A stretch of DNA of 15,214 nt from positions 1-15,214 of the forward strand of contig CAJQNE010000093.1 in the NCBI GenBank assembly GCA_905479545.1. Reading direction: 5' to 3'. This document shows, one piece after another, positions 7,970 through 15,214 of the stretch. Each line of letters starts with the position of its first letter. The stretch's first letter is position 1. The notes beneath the pieces are model-generated. The model saw only the letters and a list, made by a program, of their open reading frames with translations. It was not told the DNA's origin and did no database searches. The stretch is from an uncultured Gammaproteobacteria bacterium (lineage in GTDB: Bacteria; Pseudomonadota; Gammaproteobacteria; CAJQNE01). The position numbers and the translations under genes are program-made.

Positions 7970-7997
7970 CAAACTAACACCTTAACAACGAGAACGG

Positions 7998-8534
7998 ATG
8001 CAAACCTACTTACCGGAAACGGCCACGGGCCTGCACAGTGGTAATACCCACGTCGACGCTACGCGTTGGCGTAAGCACTCGCTGGTGGGCTTGTGCAATA
8101 TCTACGATGAGAACTTCCGGCTGCTGTTGAAACTCATGCCGGCGCTGACGAATTTGCGCCGCTACGCCGAGTGGAACAACGACGCAGTAGTGCATCTTTC
8201 GATGGCTAGTGATGAGCCGGGCCTGCATTGCCAGATAATTGATAGCGCGCCGTATACGACTACCTTCACCCTTACACACCATTTTGCCGAGAGTGGCGGG
8301 GCAGGTAGTGATGATGGCTGGCTACCCGATCCGGATTTAACTGTCCGCGTTTACCTCGACGCGCGGCAGGCTGAAACGCTGGATTGTGGCCGTAACGCCC
8401 ACTGCGAAATTCTCCGACAATTCCGTGGCAACGCCCGATCCGCTGTCGAGCGTCGCTGGCAGGTGAATATGTTGCTGAACAAGTGGTTGCATCATCTACT
8501 AGCCCGCGGCCACCGCTTCCCGGTATTGGCGTAA
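7998..8534 (+). CDS. DUF1249 (YqiB-like) protein
   Basis: Encodes 178 residues. The region from about residue 28 onward aligns by eye with the DUF1249 family, typified by E. coli YqiB of about 140 residues. Corresponding parts are LCNIYDENFRLLLKLMP (32-48), SAPYTTTFTL (83-92), the PDLTVRVYLDARQAE block (112-126) and the C-terminal helix VNMLLNKWLHHLLARGHRF (156-174). The first 25 or so residues are an extension relative to YqiB and may be poorly conserved. The family has no established biochemical function that I can name. There is no signal peptide or membrane span, so the protein is probably cytoplasmic. The ATG is preceded only by a weak GAGAACGG. The gene follows ppsR by about 200 bases on the same strand, with a possible structured leader between, so independent transcription is likely. 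Confidence 0.8.
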   Translation: MQTYLPETATGLHSGNTHVDATRWRKHSLVGLCNIYDENFRLLLKLMPALTNLRRYAEWNNDAVVHLSMASDEPGLHCQIIDSAPYTTTFTLTHHFAESGGAGSDDGWLPDPDLTVRVYLDARQAETLDCGRNAHCEILRQFRGNARSAVERRWQVNMLLNKWLHHLLARGHRFPVLA

Positions 8535-8587
8535 CGGACAAAGCTCAACGTCTCGCCAAGGTTCTCATTGGGAAGCTTATCAGCCTG

Positions 8588-8662
8588 CAGGTCGGCTTCG
8601 CTCGCAAGCCGACATTGCTAACAAGCGAATCTGTTGTCGGCATGCTTCGCGATGCCGACCTA
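8588..8662. repeat. REPIN-like pair of inverted palindromes
   Basis: Two short hairpins share the same stem sequence in opposite orientation: GTCGGCTT...AAGCCGAC (8591-8613, loop CGCTCGC) and GTCGGCAT...ATGCCGAC (8636-8659, loop GCTTCGCG). The outer edges also mirror each other (CAGGTCGGC against GCCGACCTACTG), so the unit can refold as one large hairpin around an unpaired middle of about 22 bases. This is the layout of REP doublets (REPINs) that gammaproteobacteria carry between genes and that RAYT transposases mobilise. A third hairpin, CTACTGT...ACAGTAG (8660-8683), abuts it. The element sits in the 316-base convergent gap between the DUF1249 and OmpA genes. Apart from the terminator, I see nothing else in 8535-8587 or 8684-8791. 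Confidence 0.6.
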
Positions 8663-8791
8663 CTGTCTAACTGTAAACAGTAGGGTGGTGCTTCCTTGGA
8701 TTGGTAAAGCTCAATGCCGCGCGCCTCATCTCTTGCACGCAGTCTGTTAATCGAACCGGTACACAGCACACTAAAGTTTTATCCAAAAGAA

Positions 8792-8829
8792 AACGCCCCG
8801 CCTGATTGCTCAGGCGGGGCGTTCTTTTT
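8792..8829. terminator. Strong bidirectional rho-independent terminator
   Basis: AACGCCCCGCCTG (8792-8804) and CAGGCGGGGCGTT (8811-8823) form a perfect 13-bp stem with the loop ATTGCT. CTTTTT follows on the plus strand, and TTTTCTTTTGG-type sequence extends from the stem on the minus strand. It ends the OmpA-family gene and can also stop transcription arriving from the DUF1249 side. Confidence 0.95.
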
Positions 8830-8850
8830 CGCGTTGTTTAGCGGCGGGTT

Positions 8851-10647
8851 TTACTTGCCGTAGTCAACGTGGATCATTTCACCTTTCAGCACGGTCGCCA
8901 GGTCGTCAGACTTGACGCCTTTCTTAACCAAATAGCGATGCACTGACTTAGCTTGAGCAGAAGTCGCTTTACCTTCTACTTCCAGCATAGCCAGGTTGCT
9001 ACCGGTAAGCAGCTTGCCTGCAACCTTATCCAGCTGGCGACGAGCCTGGCCGGTGAGGGTGCGACCACTAAAGGCGATGAACATTGGCTCAGCAGAGACC
9101 GCCTTGGCGTTGCTGGTACCCATGTCGGCCATTACCTGAGCACTGGCCTTACCGGTCAGGCTAGACAGGCTGGTCAGGTTTGCTACTGCAGCGTCCAGAC
9201 CGGTCAGGTTCTTGCTGCTGTCGCTGTCAGAAGCATCTGCACAGTCGCAACCACCTTCATCGCTGCTCATGCTGCTGCCATCGCCTTTCATGGGTGATAG
9301 TTCTACCCGACGGTTCTTAGCAAGGCCTTCAGGAGTGTCGTTGGTAGCAATAGGCTTGCTCTCACCGAAACCTTTGTCCTTCAGACGTCCGGCTTTAACA
9401 CCCTGTTGAATCAGGTAGCGACGTGCAGAAGCGGCGCGCTGCTCACTCAGGCGTTGGTTGTAACGTGAGTTACCGCGTGAGTCAGTATGGCCTGCTACTA
9501 GCAAGTTGCCCGCTGCTGGTGAGCCAATAATGGCTTCTGCTGCATCGTCCAACACTGCTTTAGCATTGCGGGTTAGCTTGGAAGAGTCGGTTTCGAAGTT
9601 AACGCCTTCGAGTACCAGTTTCTTAACAACACTACAGCCGTTAGGCAGAACTTTGTTGCCCGCTGGTGTGTTGGCACATTCGTCGTCTGCGTTGTCAACG
9701 CCGTCACCGTCGTCGTCCAGTGGGCAGCCTTCGCTGTTTACTTTCTCGCCGGCCGGGGTGTTTGGACACTTGTCGTTAGCGTCAACTACGCCATCGTTGT
9801 CGCCGTCGAGTTCACAACCCTGAGCATTTACCGCACGCTCAGCCGGGGTGCCGGGGCATCGGTCATCGCCGTCAACTACGCCGTCGTCATCTGAATCTTC
9901 CTGACAGCCCGCAGAGTCAACAACTGCGCCAGCCGGGGTGTTAGGGCAAAGGTCGTCGTCGTCAAATACACCGTCGTTGTCAGAATCTTCGGGTTCTGGC
10001 TCCGGTACCGGCTCGTCATCCAGAGCTGCAGGCTCTGGTGCAACAGGTGGCGGTGGTGGTGGAGGTGATGCTGCACCAGCGTTGGCCTCGCGGCTGTATG
10101 GGAACAACACACCAACAGTACTGATAATTTGGTAGAACGAGCTGCGACCGTACAGGTCAGCATTGCCGTGGTAATCGTTGCGGTAGCGAATGTCGCCACG
10201 CAGCGCCATCGGGGCTGAGCCCAGAGGAATCAGAGCACCTACGCCGAGGTCAAAGTTGGGGTCGACAGAAGAGTCGTCGTCATTCTGCGTGCCATCGCCG
10301 GGTACGTCCTGACGGACGAAGCCCAGACCGGTTACACCGTAGAGTTCAATGCCAGGACGACGTAGGAATTTGTACATGGCGTCAATCGACGCACCTTTTT
10401 GGCGGTATTGCTGTGGCGCATCAATATCCAGCTCGTTGTAGAAGCCTTTTAGTTCGAGTGCGAACACGTCAGTGAGGTTAACACCGAAGCCCAGGTGGGC
10501 TGCGGGACCGTTGTCAAAGTCTTCAGCATCCGAAACTGCAATGCCGACCATTGGCGAAACGAAGAAAGTAGGTTCGGCCTGTGCTGGCGCGAACGCCGAG
10601 GTGGTGCAGAGCACCGTTGCCACTTGAAGCAGCTTTCTGAGTTGCAT
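8851..10647 (-). CDS. OmpA-family outer-membrane protein with TSP3 repeats and C-terminal extension
   Basis: Encodes 598 residues in a clear domain series. Residues 1-24 are a signal peptide ending AQA. Residues 25-185 are an eight-stranded OmpA-like barrel ending IISTVGVLFPYS. Residues 191-220 are a Pro/Glu linker with seven consecutive prolines. Residues 221-340 are four 30-residue thrombospondin type 3 repeats of the form D-D-DGV-D--D-CP-TPAG--V---GC, expected to bind calcium with paired cysteines. Residues 343-450 are an OmpA C-terminal domain with FETDSSKL, HTDSRG and NRRVEL. Asp389 and Arg404 are spaced 15 apart like the diaminopimelate-binding pair of Acinetobacter OmpA, so it should grip peptidoglycan. 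Residues 455-480 are Ser/Asp-rich with a CDC pair, and 519-598 resemble a second degenerate OmpA-like module. A barrel-TSP3-OmpA order resembles Pseudomonas OprF, but this chain is much longer. The ATG has AGGGAG about 9 bases upstream. Confidence 0.93.
   Translation of the reverse strand: MQLRKLLQVATVLCTTSAFAPAQAEPTFFVSPMVGIAVSDAEDFDNGPAAHLGFGVNLTDVFALELKGFYNELDIDAPQQYRQKGASIDAMYKFLRRPGIELYGVTGLGFVRQDVPGDGTQNDDDSSVDPNFDLGVGALIPLGSAPMALRGDIRYRNDYHGNADLYGRSSFYQIISTVGVLFPYSREANAGAASPPPPPPPVAPEPAALDDEPVPEPEPEDSDNDGVFDDDDLCPNTPAGAVVDSAGCQEDSDDDGVVDGDDRCPGTPAERAVNAQGCELDGDNDGVVDANDKCPNTPAGEKVNSEGCPLDDDGDGVDNADDECANTPAGNKVLPNGCSVVKKLVLEGVNFETDSSKLTRNAKAVLDDAAEAIIGSPAAGNLLVAGHTDSRGNSRYNQRLSEQRAASARRYLIQQGVKAGRLKDKGFGESKPIATNDTPEGLAKNRRVELSPMKGDGSSMSSDEGGCDCADASDSDSSKNLTGLDAAVANLTSLSSLTGKASAQVMADMGTSNAKAVSAEPMFIAFSGRTLTGQARRQLDKVAGKLLTGSNLAMLEVEGKATSAQAKSVHRYLVKKGVKSDDLATVLKGEMIHVDYGK
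8854..9093 (-). other. Degenerate second OmpA-like module
   Basis: Covers residues 519-598 of the OmpA-family protein. IAFSGRTLTGQARRQLDKVA parallels VNFETDSSKLTRNAKAVLDDA of the genuine domain. SVHRYLVKKGVKSDDL parallels SARRYLIQQGVKAGRL. Between them the HTDSRG...LSEQR peptidoglycan-binding stretch is missing, so the module probably cannot bind diaminopimelate. This is a by-eye alignment. Confidence 0.45.
9628..9987 (-). repeat. Four tandem 90-bp coding repeats (TSP3 calcium-binding)
   Basis: Four consecutive 30-residue units encode acidic DxDxDG loops, each followed by CPxTPAG and a closing GC. The last unit has CANTPAG. The DNA repeats are similar but not identical, so they look old and stable. 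They form a rigid calcium-dependent spacer between the barrel and the peptidoglycan-binding domain. Confidence 0.9.
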
Positions 10648-11084
10648 TGTTGTTGTCTCCCTACCTAAAGGTAATCACTTTAAAAGTCGTTCGAGTTAGT
10701 CGGCCGCCGTGTAACGAACCAACTATTCGTTCGATATCGTTGTTATGAGGGCTAATACGCCATCACACGCTGATATCCCCATGCTTCCTGCGTTTTAATC
10801 TGTCGTACTTAACTCACAGCTGTCGTGACATTAAGCCGCTATCCAGAAATTTAAAACGGTGGTACTCCACTTCCGTTGCCGAACAAAGTTTAGCAAACGC
10901 TAATATTTTGAACGTTTGTATGATTATGGCTGTCAGAGCTGCGCTCTGCCAGTACTTGATGCGCCAAAATCTGTAGTTTTTGTCTTAACGCGCGGCGAAA
11001 TTTACTCCCGTTGGTGACGATTTATCAGCGTGCATGATTCGTTGGTCTAATGCCGTGGCTTTAAATATTAAGCCGCTGGTTGGT
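10648..11084. other. Intergenic region between the OmpA gene and recQ
   Basis: This 437-base stretch has no credible coding frame. It must hold the promoter and long leader of the OmpA-family gene, whose ribosome site is near 10656-10661. Small hairpins are visible: CAGAGC-TGC-GCTCTG at 10934-10948, TTAGC-AAAC-GCTAA at 10890-10903, and GGCTT...AAGCC at 11057-11074 just after the recQ stop. None has a terminator-like T run of good quality. A small RNA could be encoded, but I see no positive evidence for one. Confidence 0.5.
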
Positions 11085-12923
11085 TCAGCTGCCCTGTAAT
11101 AGCGCCAAAAATCCGCTGCCGTAGCGTTCTAATTTGGTTTGGCCGACACCCGGAATATTGGCCATTTCATCAAGCGATTGTGGTTGTTGCTCAACCATGG
11201 CGGCTAAAGTCGCGTCGTGAAAAATAACATAAGGCGGCACGCTTTTTTCCTTGGCAATTTCCAGTCGATGCGCGCGCAGTGATTGAAATAACGGGTCGTC
11301 GTGCAGGCCATGGTCGAGCGCGGCAGTTTTGGCGCCGACCTTTCGTCTAGCTGTTTTCCGCTCTTTACGTAGTTCAATACTTTCTACGCCGCGAAGTATT
11401 GGTCGACAGCCCTCGGTGAGTTCGAGTGCGCCAAAGCGCTCGGTATTAGCCCGCAGTAAGCCGCGAGCGACCAGTTGACGAAATATGCTGCCCCATTCTT
11501 TATTACTGCGCTCTTTGCCCATGCCATACACGTGCAAGCTGTGATGGCCCTGGTCGTGGATTCGGTCGTTTTGGGCGCCGCGCAGCACGTCAATTAAATA
11601 GGCTACGCCGAAGCGTTGACCGGTGCGGTAGGCGGCCGAGATGGCTTGCCGCGCGGCTTCCGTAGCGTCCCAGGTTTCGGCAGGGGTTAGGCAGCCGTCA
11701 CAGTTGCCGCAGGGTTTCTCCAGAGTATCGCCAAAGTAGGCCAGTAGTTGCTGGCGACGACAACCAGTCTGCTCACAGTAACCGAGCATAGCTTCCAGCT
11801 TTTGTTGCTCAACACGCTTTATTTCGGGTGCGCTGGTCGATTCATCAACCATCTTTCGCAGCATGATGACATCCTGCAGGCCATAAACCATCCAGGCATT
11901 GGCATCGAGGCCATCGCGGCCAGCGCGGCCGGTTTCCTGATAATAGGCCTCAATACTCTTGGGTAAATCCAGGTGAGCGACGAAGCGCACGTTCGATTTG
12001 TCGATACCCATGCCGAAAGCGATGGTGGCGCAAATAATTAAGCCTTCTTCCCGCAGAAAGCGCTCTTGGTTTTGGGCTCTTACATGAGACGGCAATCCGG
12101 CGTGGTAGGGCAATGCCGGCCAGCCCTGTTGTTCTAGCCAGGCCGCAGTGTCGTTAACCTTTTTTCGCGACAGGCAATAAACGATGCCCGCGTCACCTTT
12201 ATGGCTGGTTTCAAGAAACTGCAATAGCTGCTGCTTGGGCGTGGCTTTTTCGGCGACTGAGTAACGAATATTCGGCCGGTCGAAGCCAGCGACAAATAGT
12301 GCCGCCGATTCGAGCTGTAAATTGCGCGCGATGTCCTGCCGGGTCAATTCGTCGGCAGTCGCTGTGAGCGCTATGCGCGGCACGTTCGGGAAACGATCAG
12401 CCAGCATTCCCAGCTGCTGGTATTCAGGTCGGAAGTCGTGGCCCCATTGTGAAACGCAGTGCGCCTCGTCAACGGCAAACAAGGCAATCTGGCAGCGCTC
12501 CAGCAGCTCCAGCGTGCGGGTGCCTAGCAGCCGTTCAGGAGCAACGTAAAGCATGTCCAGTTCGCCACGTAGCAGCGACGCTTCAACCTCGTCGGCTTCC
12601 TCATAGCTGAGGCTGGAGTTCAATACCGCAGCATTGATGCCGTTGGCCTGCAGCGCGGCAACCTGATCCTGCATCAGCGCGATGAGCGGTGAAACGATAA
12701 TGCCGGTGCCGGGCCGCATAAGCGCGGGGATTTGGTAGCAAAGTGATTTGCCGCCGCCCGTTGGCATAAGCACTAATGCATTATTGCCATCCGCCGCGGT
12801 GCTGACGATATCTGCTTGCAGACCACGAAATTCATCATAGCCAAACACGCTTTGCAACACCTGTTGGGCATGCAGTGCAGTCGATTGGTTGGTTGTTTGT
12901 GAGGCAGGGTCGGCAGCAGTCAT
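11085..12923 (-). CDS. recQ: ATP-dependent DNA helicase RecQ
   Basis: Encodes 612 residues against about 609 for E. coli RecQ. It is a 3'-to-5' superfamily 2 helicase acting in recombination and replication-fork repair. The helicase core shows FRGLQADIV (motif 0 region, 32-40), Walker A PTGGGKS (54-60), DEAH (152-155), ALTATA (185-190), GFDRPNIRY (213-221), GIVYCLSRK (246-254) and [10 protein letters not shown] (329-338). The zinc-binding part has Cys388 and C-GNC-DGC at 405-411. The winged-helix RQC region spans about 415-520. A C-terminal HRDC domain lies at about 542-612, ending [13 protein letters not shown]. All key residues appear intact. The ATG is preceded by AAGG. The gene lies 90 bases after the exported-protein gene on the same strand and may be partly co-transcribed with it. 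Confidence 0.97.
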   Translation of the reverse strand: MTAADPASQTTNQSTALHAQQVLQSVFGYDEFRGLQADIVSTAADGNNALVLMPTGGGKSLCYQIPALMRPGTGIIVSPLIALMQDQVAALQANGINAAVLNSSLSYEEADEVEASLLRGELDMLYVAPERLLGTRTLELLERCQIALFAVDEAHCVSQWGHDFRPEYQQLGMLADRFPNVPRIALTATADELTRQDIARNLQLESAALFVAGFDRPNIRYSVAEKATPKQQLLQFLETSHKGDAGIVYCLSRKKVNDTAAWLEQQGWPALPYHAGLPSHVRAQNQERFLREEGLIICATIAFGMGIDKSNVRFVAHLDLPKSIEAYYQETGRAGRDGLDANAWMVYGLQDVIMLRKMVDESTSAPEIKRVEQQKLEAMLGYCEQTGCRRQQLLAYFGDTLEKPCGNCDGCLTPAETWDATEAARQAISAAYRTGQRFGVAYLIDVLRGAQNDRIHDQGHHSLHVYGMGKERSNKEWGSIFRQLVARGLLRANTERFGALELTEGCRPILRGVESIELRKERKTARRKVGAKTAALDHGLHDDPLFQSLRAHRLEIAKEKSVPPYVIFHDATLAAMVEQQPQSLDEMANIPGVGQTKLERYGSGFLALLQGS

Positions 12924-13013
12924 GCCGCCTTTATACGCCAGCGCGGCGGCACTGTTTACCGACTTGGCACAAAGTATTCGCCAAAGTGCGGGCGGCTACC
13001 TAGCGTCAACGGC

Positions 13014-13781
13014 TTAGCGTGGGCTGCCAGGTGAAAACAGGCTGGGATTTTGCTCGGGGTAATAAATTATGCGCACTGTTTGTAGTTCGCCATCGTCAGC
13101 TTTTAAGTTGCTTACGCCTTCGTACATTAATAACCGACGACTTTCGATATCGTAAGTAAGCTGTATCGGCTCAACCAACCAATTGAGCACCATACTTGCC
13201 GGGCGAATAGTCGCGCGCAGAGCCTGGCGCCCGAGGAACACAATCCGTTCTGGTTTGGTGACGACAAATTTGTAGTCGGTTTGACGGCCGGGTAGGCCGA
13301 AGCGGATCTTCACCGCGTCGCCAGCCAGCAATTTACTGAAATTGGCTGCGACATAGCGGTCGAAACCGGAATCCACCACGGTGTCGTTGCGGACGGTAAT
13401 GGTGCCGCTTTTAATCTCATCGTTACCGGTTTTACGGGAATACAGTTCCAGTTCGTTATCGGATAAGTAGCGTGCACCGCCGCGTGCGCCGCTTCGCAGA
13501 TCGTTAAATTCAAACTGTGGGACACTCGCCTGATGAGGGTAGCTGGCAGTTTTTTCGGCAATGGTTTTACCGTCGGTATTTTCGTAGGTCACCGAGTGGT
13601 TAATGAGTTTTTCGCCGTTGAAAGTTTGTTGGTGGCGCTCGCTGTAGAGCAGTGTGTCTTCGTTTTGAGCGAAGGCGTGACCTACCAACTGAATGGTCGT
13701 GGCGGTGGCGTTAGCCATGCTCACTGCAGCGGTTGCCAGTAACAGGCTGGCAGCAGTACAAGTTCGAAGCAGTGAGGCCAT
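13014..13781 (-). CDS. Exported protein of unknown function
   Basis: Encodes 255 residues. Residues 1 to about 27 form a signal peptide (MASLLRTCTA, a hydrophobic leucine/alanine core, then small residues around SMANATA), so the mature protein is probably periplasmic. No lipobox cysteine is evident at the cleavage site. I do not recognise a named domain. The mature chain is rich in alternating beta-type segments (TIQLVGHAF, ELELYSRKTG, SGTITVRNDTVV, TDYKFVVTKPERIVFLG, QLTYDIESRRLLMYEGVSNL, QTVRIIYYP). This resembles small beta-sandwich or DUF3108-like periplasmic proteins, but that likeness is only an impression. The ATG has a good AAGGA ribosome site. It lies between the fructosamine-kinase gene (90 bases upstream) and recQ (90 bases downstream) on the same strand. 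Confidence 0.7.
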   Translation of the reverse strand: MASLLRTCTAASLLLATAAVSMANATATTIQLVGHAFAQNEDTLLYSERHQQTFNGEKLINHSVTYENTDGKTIAEKTASYPHQASVPQFEFNDLRSGARGGARYLSDNELELYSRKTGNDEIKSGTITVRNDTVVDSGFDRYVAANFSKLLAGDAVKIRFGLPGRQTDYKFVVTKPERIVFLGRQALRATIRPASMVLNWLVEPIQLTYDIESRRLLMYEGVSNLKADDGELQTVRIIYYPEQNPSLFSPGSPR

Positions 13782-13819
13782 AGCAATTCCTTACATTAGG
13801 TTGTTAATACAGTAAGACT

Positions 13820-13833
13820 AGCGGGAACCCGCT
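13820..13833. other. Small intergenic hairpin
   Basis: AGCGGG and CCCGCT are inverted with only AA between them, so in practice this is a 5-bp stem with a four-base loop. It lies between the fructosamine-kinase stop and the next start. It lacks a T run on the minus strand, so it is at best a weak terminator or an RNA-stabilising element. Confidence 0.25.
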
Positions 13834-13871
13834 TGGTTCGCGCCAGTTCCGTTTTTAAGCCTGCCTCGCTA

Positions 13872-14762
13872 TTAGCGAATTTCGTTATTCAGACGGTTTA
13901 TCAAAGCGGTGGCTTTGGCTTCGTACTCTGCGCCAAATAACGTTAAGTGATTGAGCAAGTGGTACAGCCGGTACAAATAGCGGCGCACTGCATAACTGGC
14001 GTCTAAAGGTTTTACCGTTTGGTAGGCAGCCCGGAACGTTGGTGGAAACCCGCCAAATAGCTCGCACATGCCGAGTTCAGCTTCATGGTCGCCGTAATAG
14101 GCCGCGGGGTCGAATATTACCGCGGTGCCATCGGCTAGTCGGGCGGCGTTGCCGGGCCAAAGGTCGCCGTGAATCAGGCAGGGTGTTGGCGAGTAGCCGC
14201 TAAACAGCTGCGGCAGGTTTTCTAATAATTCGTAACCAGTTTCCGCTATATGCTCAAAGCCTTGCGAGGCAGCAAGGTGGAGCTGGAAGCCGAGGCGCTG
14301 GTCGCGAAAAAACTCAACCCAGTTGTCCGATTCGTCGTTGGGTTGCTCGTTGTCGCCAATAAATCCGTCGCAGTGCCAGCCATAGTTTTTATCGACCGGT
14401 GCGTGCAGATGGGCTAGCTGTTCGCCGAGTGCCGCTGCGCTTGCATCGTCAAGCGGGTACAGCTGAAGTCGCTCCATAGCCAACCAGGAAAAGTCCTCGT
14501 CTTGGCTAAGGCCGCTGCCTAATACCGCCGGAGTGCGGATTGCGCCACTATTGGCAATGGCTTCAATGCCCGACCGCTCAGCCGCAAGCTGTGGGGCAAA
14601 GTGGGCAGGGGTCAATTTAATAAATCCCTGCCACTGGTCGGTAATCACTGTGGCGGTTGCTGCATTGCTACCGCCCGACTGTGGCGTGACTTTCGCGCCG
14701 CTAAGTTTTCTGCCAGCACAGGCTTCGGCAGCATGCAAAAATGCGGTGGCTTTCGGCGCCAT
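13872..14762 (-). CDS. Fructosamine kinase family protein
   Basis: Encodes 296 residues from the ATG at 14762, the normal size for bacterial fructosamine/ketosamine-3-kinase family proteins such as E. coli YniA. The frame is open to 14963, but that part is antisense-frame sequence over the ppk1 end and shows no family similarity. Landmarks are SGGSNAATATV (29-39), FIKLTP (47-52), MERLQLYPL (96-104), GEQLAHLH (113-120), GWHCDGFIGDNEQPN (128-142), the catalytic loop HGDLWPGN (198-205, Asp200) and the metal-binding DPAAYYGDHEAELGM (218-232). Related enzymes phosphorylate sugar-amine (glycation) adducts so that they decompose. The true substrate in bacteria of this group is uncertain. It starts 4 bases after the ppk1 stop, so the two genes are almost certainly on one transcript. 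Confidence 0.92.
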   Translation of the reverse strand: MAPKATAFLHAAEACAGRKLSGAKVTPQSGGSNAATATVITDQWQGFIKLTPAHFAPQLAAERSGIEAIANSGAIRTPAVLGSGLSQDEDFSWLAMERLQLYPLDDASAAALGEQLAHLHAPVDKNYGWHCDGFIGDNEQPNDESDNWVEFFRDQRLGFQLHLAASQGFEHIAETGYELLENLPQLFSGYSPTPCLIHGDLWPGNAARLADGTAVIFDPAAYYGDHEAELGMCELFGGFPPTFRAAYQTVKPLDASYAVRRYLYRLYHLLNHLTLFGAEYEAKATALINRLNNEIR

Positions 14763-14766
14763 AGAA

Positions 14767-15214
14767 TTAAAAGCGATCGCTAAGTTCTTCCAGCAGTTTG
14801 TCCTGAGCGGACATTGGAACTTCCTCGCTGCCAGGTGTGGCACGGCTATAGCGGCCGTCGTTGCCGAGTAACCAAGCCTGCTGGTTATCAGCCAGATAAT
14901 AATCCAACTCCCGTAACACCCGATCGCGGACTTTTTTGACCAGTAGCGGGAAGCCGACTTCAACCCGGCTAAATAGGTTTCGCTCCATCAGGTCTGCGCT
15001 GGCGCAGTACACTTCCTGGTCGCCATCGTTGCCAAAACAGTACACGCGGGTGTGTTCCAGAAAACGCCCAACAACCGAGCGCACGCGGATATTGTCAGAA
15101 ACGCCTTCGACCCCCGGTTTCAACATACAAATGCCACGGACGATTAAATCGATTTCTACGCCCGCCATCGAGGCTTCATAAAGCGCCTGAATACTTTTAG
15201 GTTCGGTAAGCGAG
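14767..15214 (-). CDS. ppk: Polyphosphate kinase 1, C-terminal part
   Basis: Partial gene: the last 148 or so codons are present and the start lies beyond the right edge. The translation includes SIQALYEASMAGVEIDLIVR, GICMLKPG, SDNIRVRSVVGRFLEHTRVY and YCASADLMERNL, the conserved C2 catalytic domain of PPK1 (phospholipase-D-like fold). The segment RVRSVVGRFLEHTR contains the conserved second-half catalytic region. PPK1 polymerises the gamma-phosphate of ATP into inorganic polyphosphate, reversibly, at the membrane or in the cytoplasm. The C-terminus has a short variable tail (LGNDGRYSRATPG ... LLEELSDRF). It is followed after 4 bases by the fructosamine-kinase gene. Confidence 0.95.
   Translation of the reverse strand, partial: SLTEPKSIQALYEASMAGVEIDLIVRGICMLKPGVEGVSDNIRVRSVVGRFLEHTRVYCFGNDGDQEVYCASADLMERNLFSRVEVGFPLLVKKVRDRVLRELDYYLADNQQAWLLGNDGRYSRATPGSEEVPMSAQDKLLEELSDRF

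Noticed and set aside
9628..9987. Regularly spaced repeats that could suggest a CRISPR array
   Set aside because: The 90-bp period is exactly 30 codons in frame and encodes TSP3 calcium-binding repeats. There are no short identical repeats separated by unique spacers.
9506..10199. Several plus- and minus-frame ORFs rich in Ser/Pro/Thr or Gly
   Set aside because: They are low-complexity shadows of the TSP3 repeats and proline linker of the OmpA-family gene.
10920..10976. Tiny plus-strand frame of 18 codons in the intergenic region
   Set aside because: It has no ribosome site and no distinguishing composition, and frames of this length are expected by chance.
14763..14963. N-terminal extension of the fructosamine kinase to 363 residues
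   Set aside because: The extension lies in an alternative frame over the ppk1 C-terminus. Family length and similarity begin at the ATG at 14762.

Overview
The window looks like an ordinary chromosomal segment of a free-living Gammaproteobacterium. PurT, PpsA, PpsR, a YqiB-like DUF1249 protein, RecQ and the RhdA-type rhodanese all resemble Pseudomonas, Azotobacter or E. coli relatives, and the abundance of outer-membrane proteins fits a Gram-negative envelope. A marine Cellvibrionales-like lineage is a guess from overall impression, not a demonstrated placement. There are no tRNA or rRNA genes, CRISPR arrays, transposases, phage genes or recognisable defence genes.

Layout. Positions 1-2410 (minus strand): a DMT/EamA transporter running off the left edge, translationally coupled to an RhdA-type rhodanese, then an exported phytase/esterase-like protein. 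The start of the last gene overlaps that of the divergent purT (formate-dependent GAR transformylase). Positions 2403-4319 (plus): purT, then a small outer-membrane beta-barrel protein ending at a strong bidirectional terminator. Positions 4478-6853 (minus): ppsA, PEP synthase, with a TTG start. Positions 6971-8534 (plus): ppsR, the regulatory kinase/phosphorylase of PEP synthase, divergent from its target, followed by a DUF1249 gene. Positions 8535-8850: a convergent intergenic region with a REPIN-like pair of inverted palindromes and a strong bidirectional terminator. Positions 8851-15214 (minus): a large OmpA-family porin-like protein with thrombospondin type 3 repeats, recQ, an exported protein of unknown function, a fructosamine-kinase-family gene, and the 3' end of ppk1 running off the right edge.

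Functional links. The clearest pair is ppsA/ppsR, where PpsR controls PEP synthase by reversible phosphorylation and so gates gluconeogenic flux from pyruvate. The rhdA-EamA overlap (TAGTG) and the 4-bp gap between ppk1 and the fructosamine kinase suggest two small co-transcribed units. The remaining genes look like independent housekeeping loci.

I did not find a convincing undescribed multi-gene system. The points most worth a second look are small: the 5'-overlapping divergent purT/phytase-like starts, the REPIN-like element, a potentially structured leader before the DUF1249 gene, a degenerate second OmpA-like module at the C-terminus of the large OmpA protein, and a perfect 12-bp palindrome just before ppsR.
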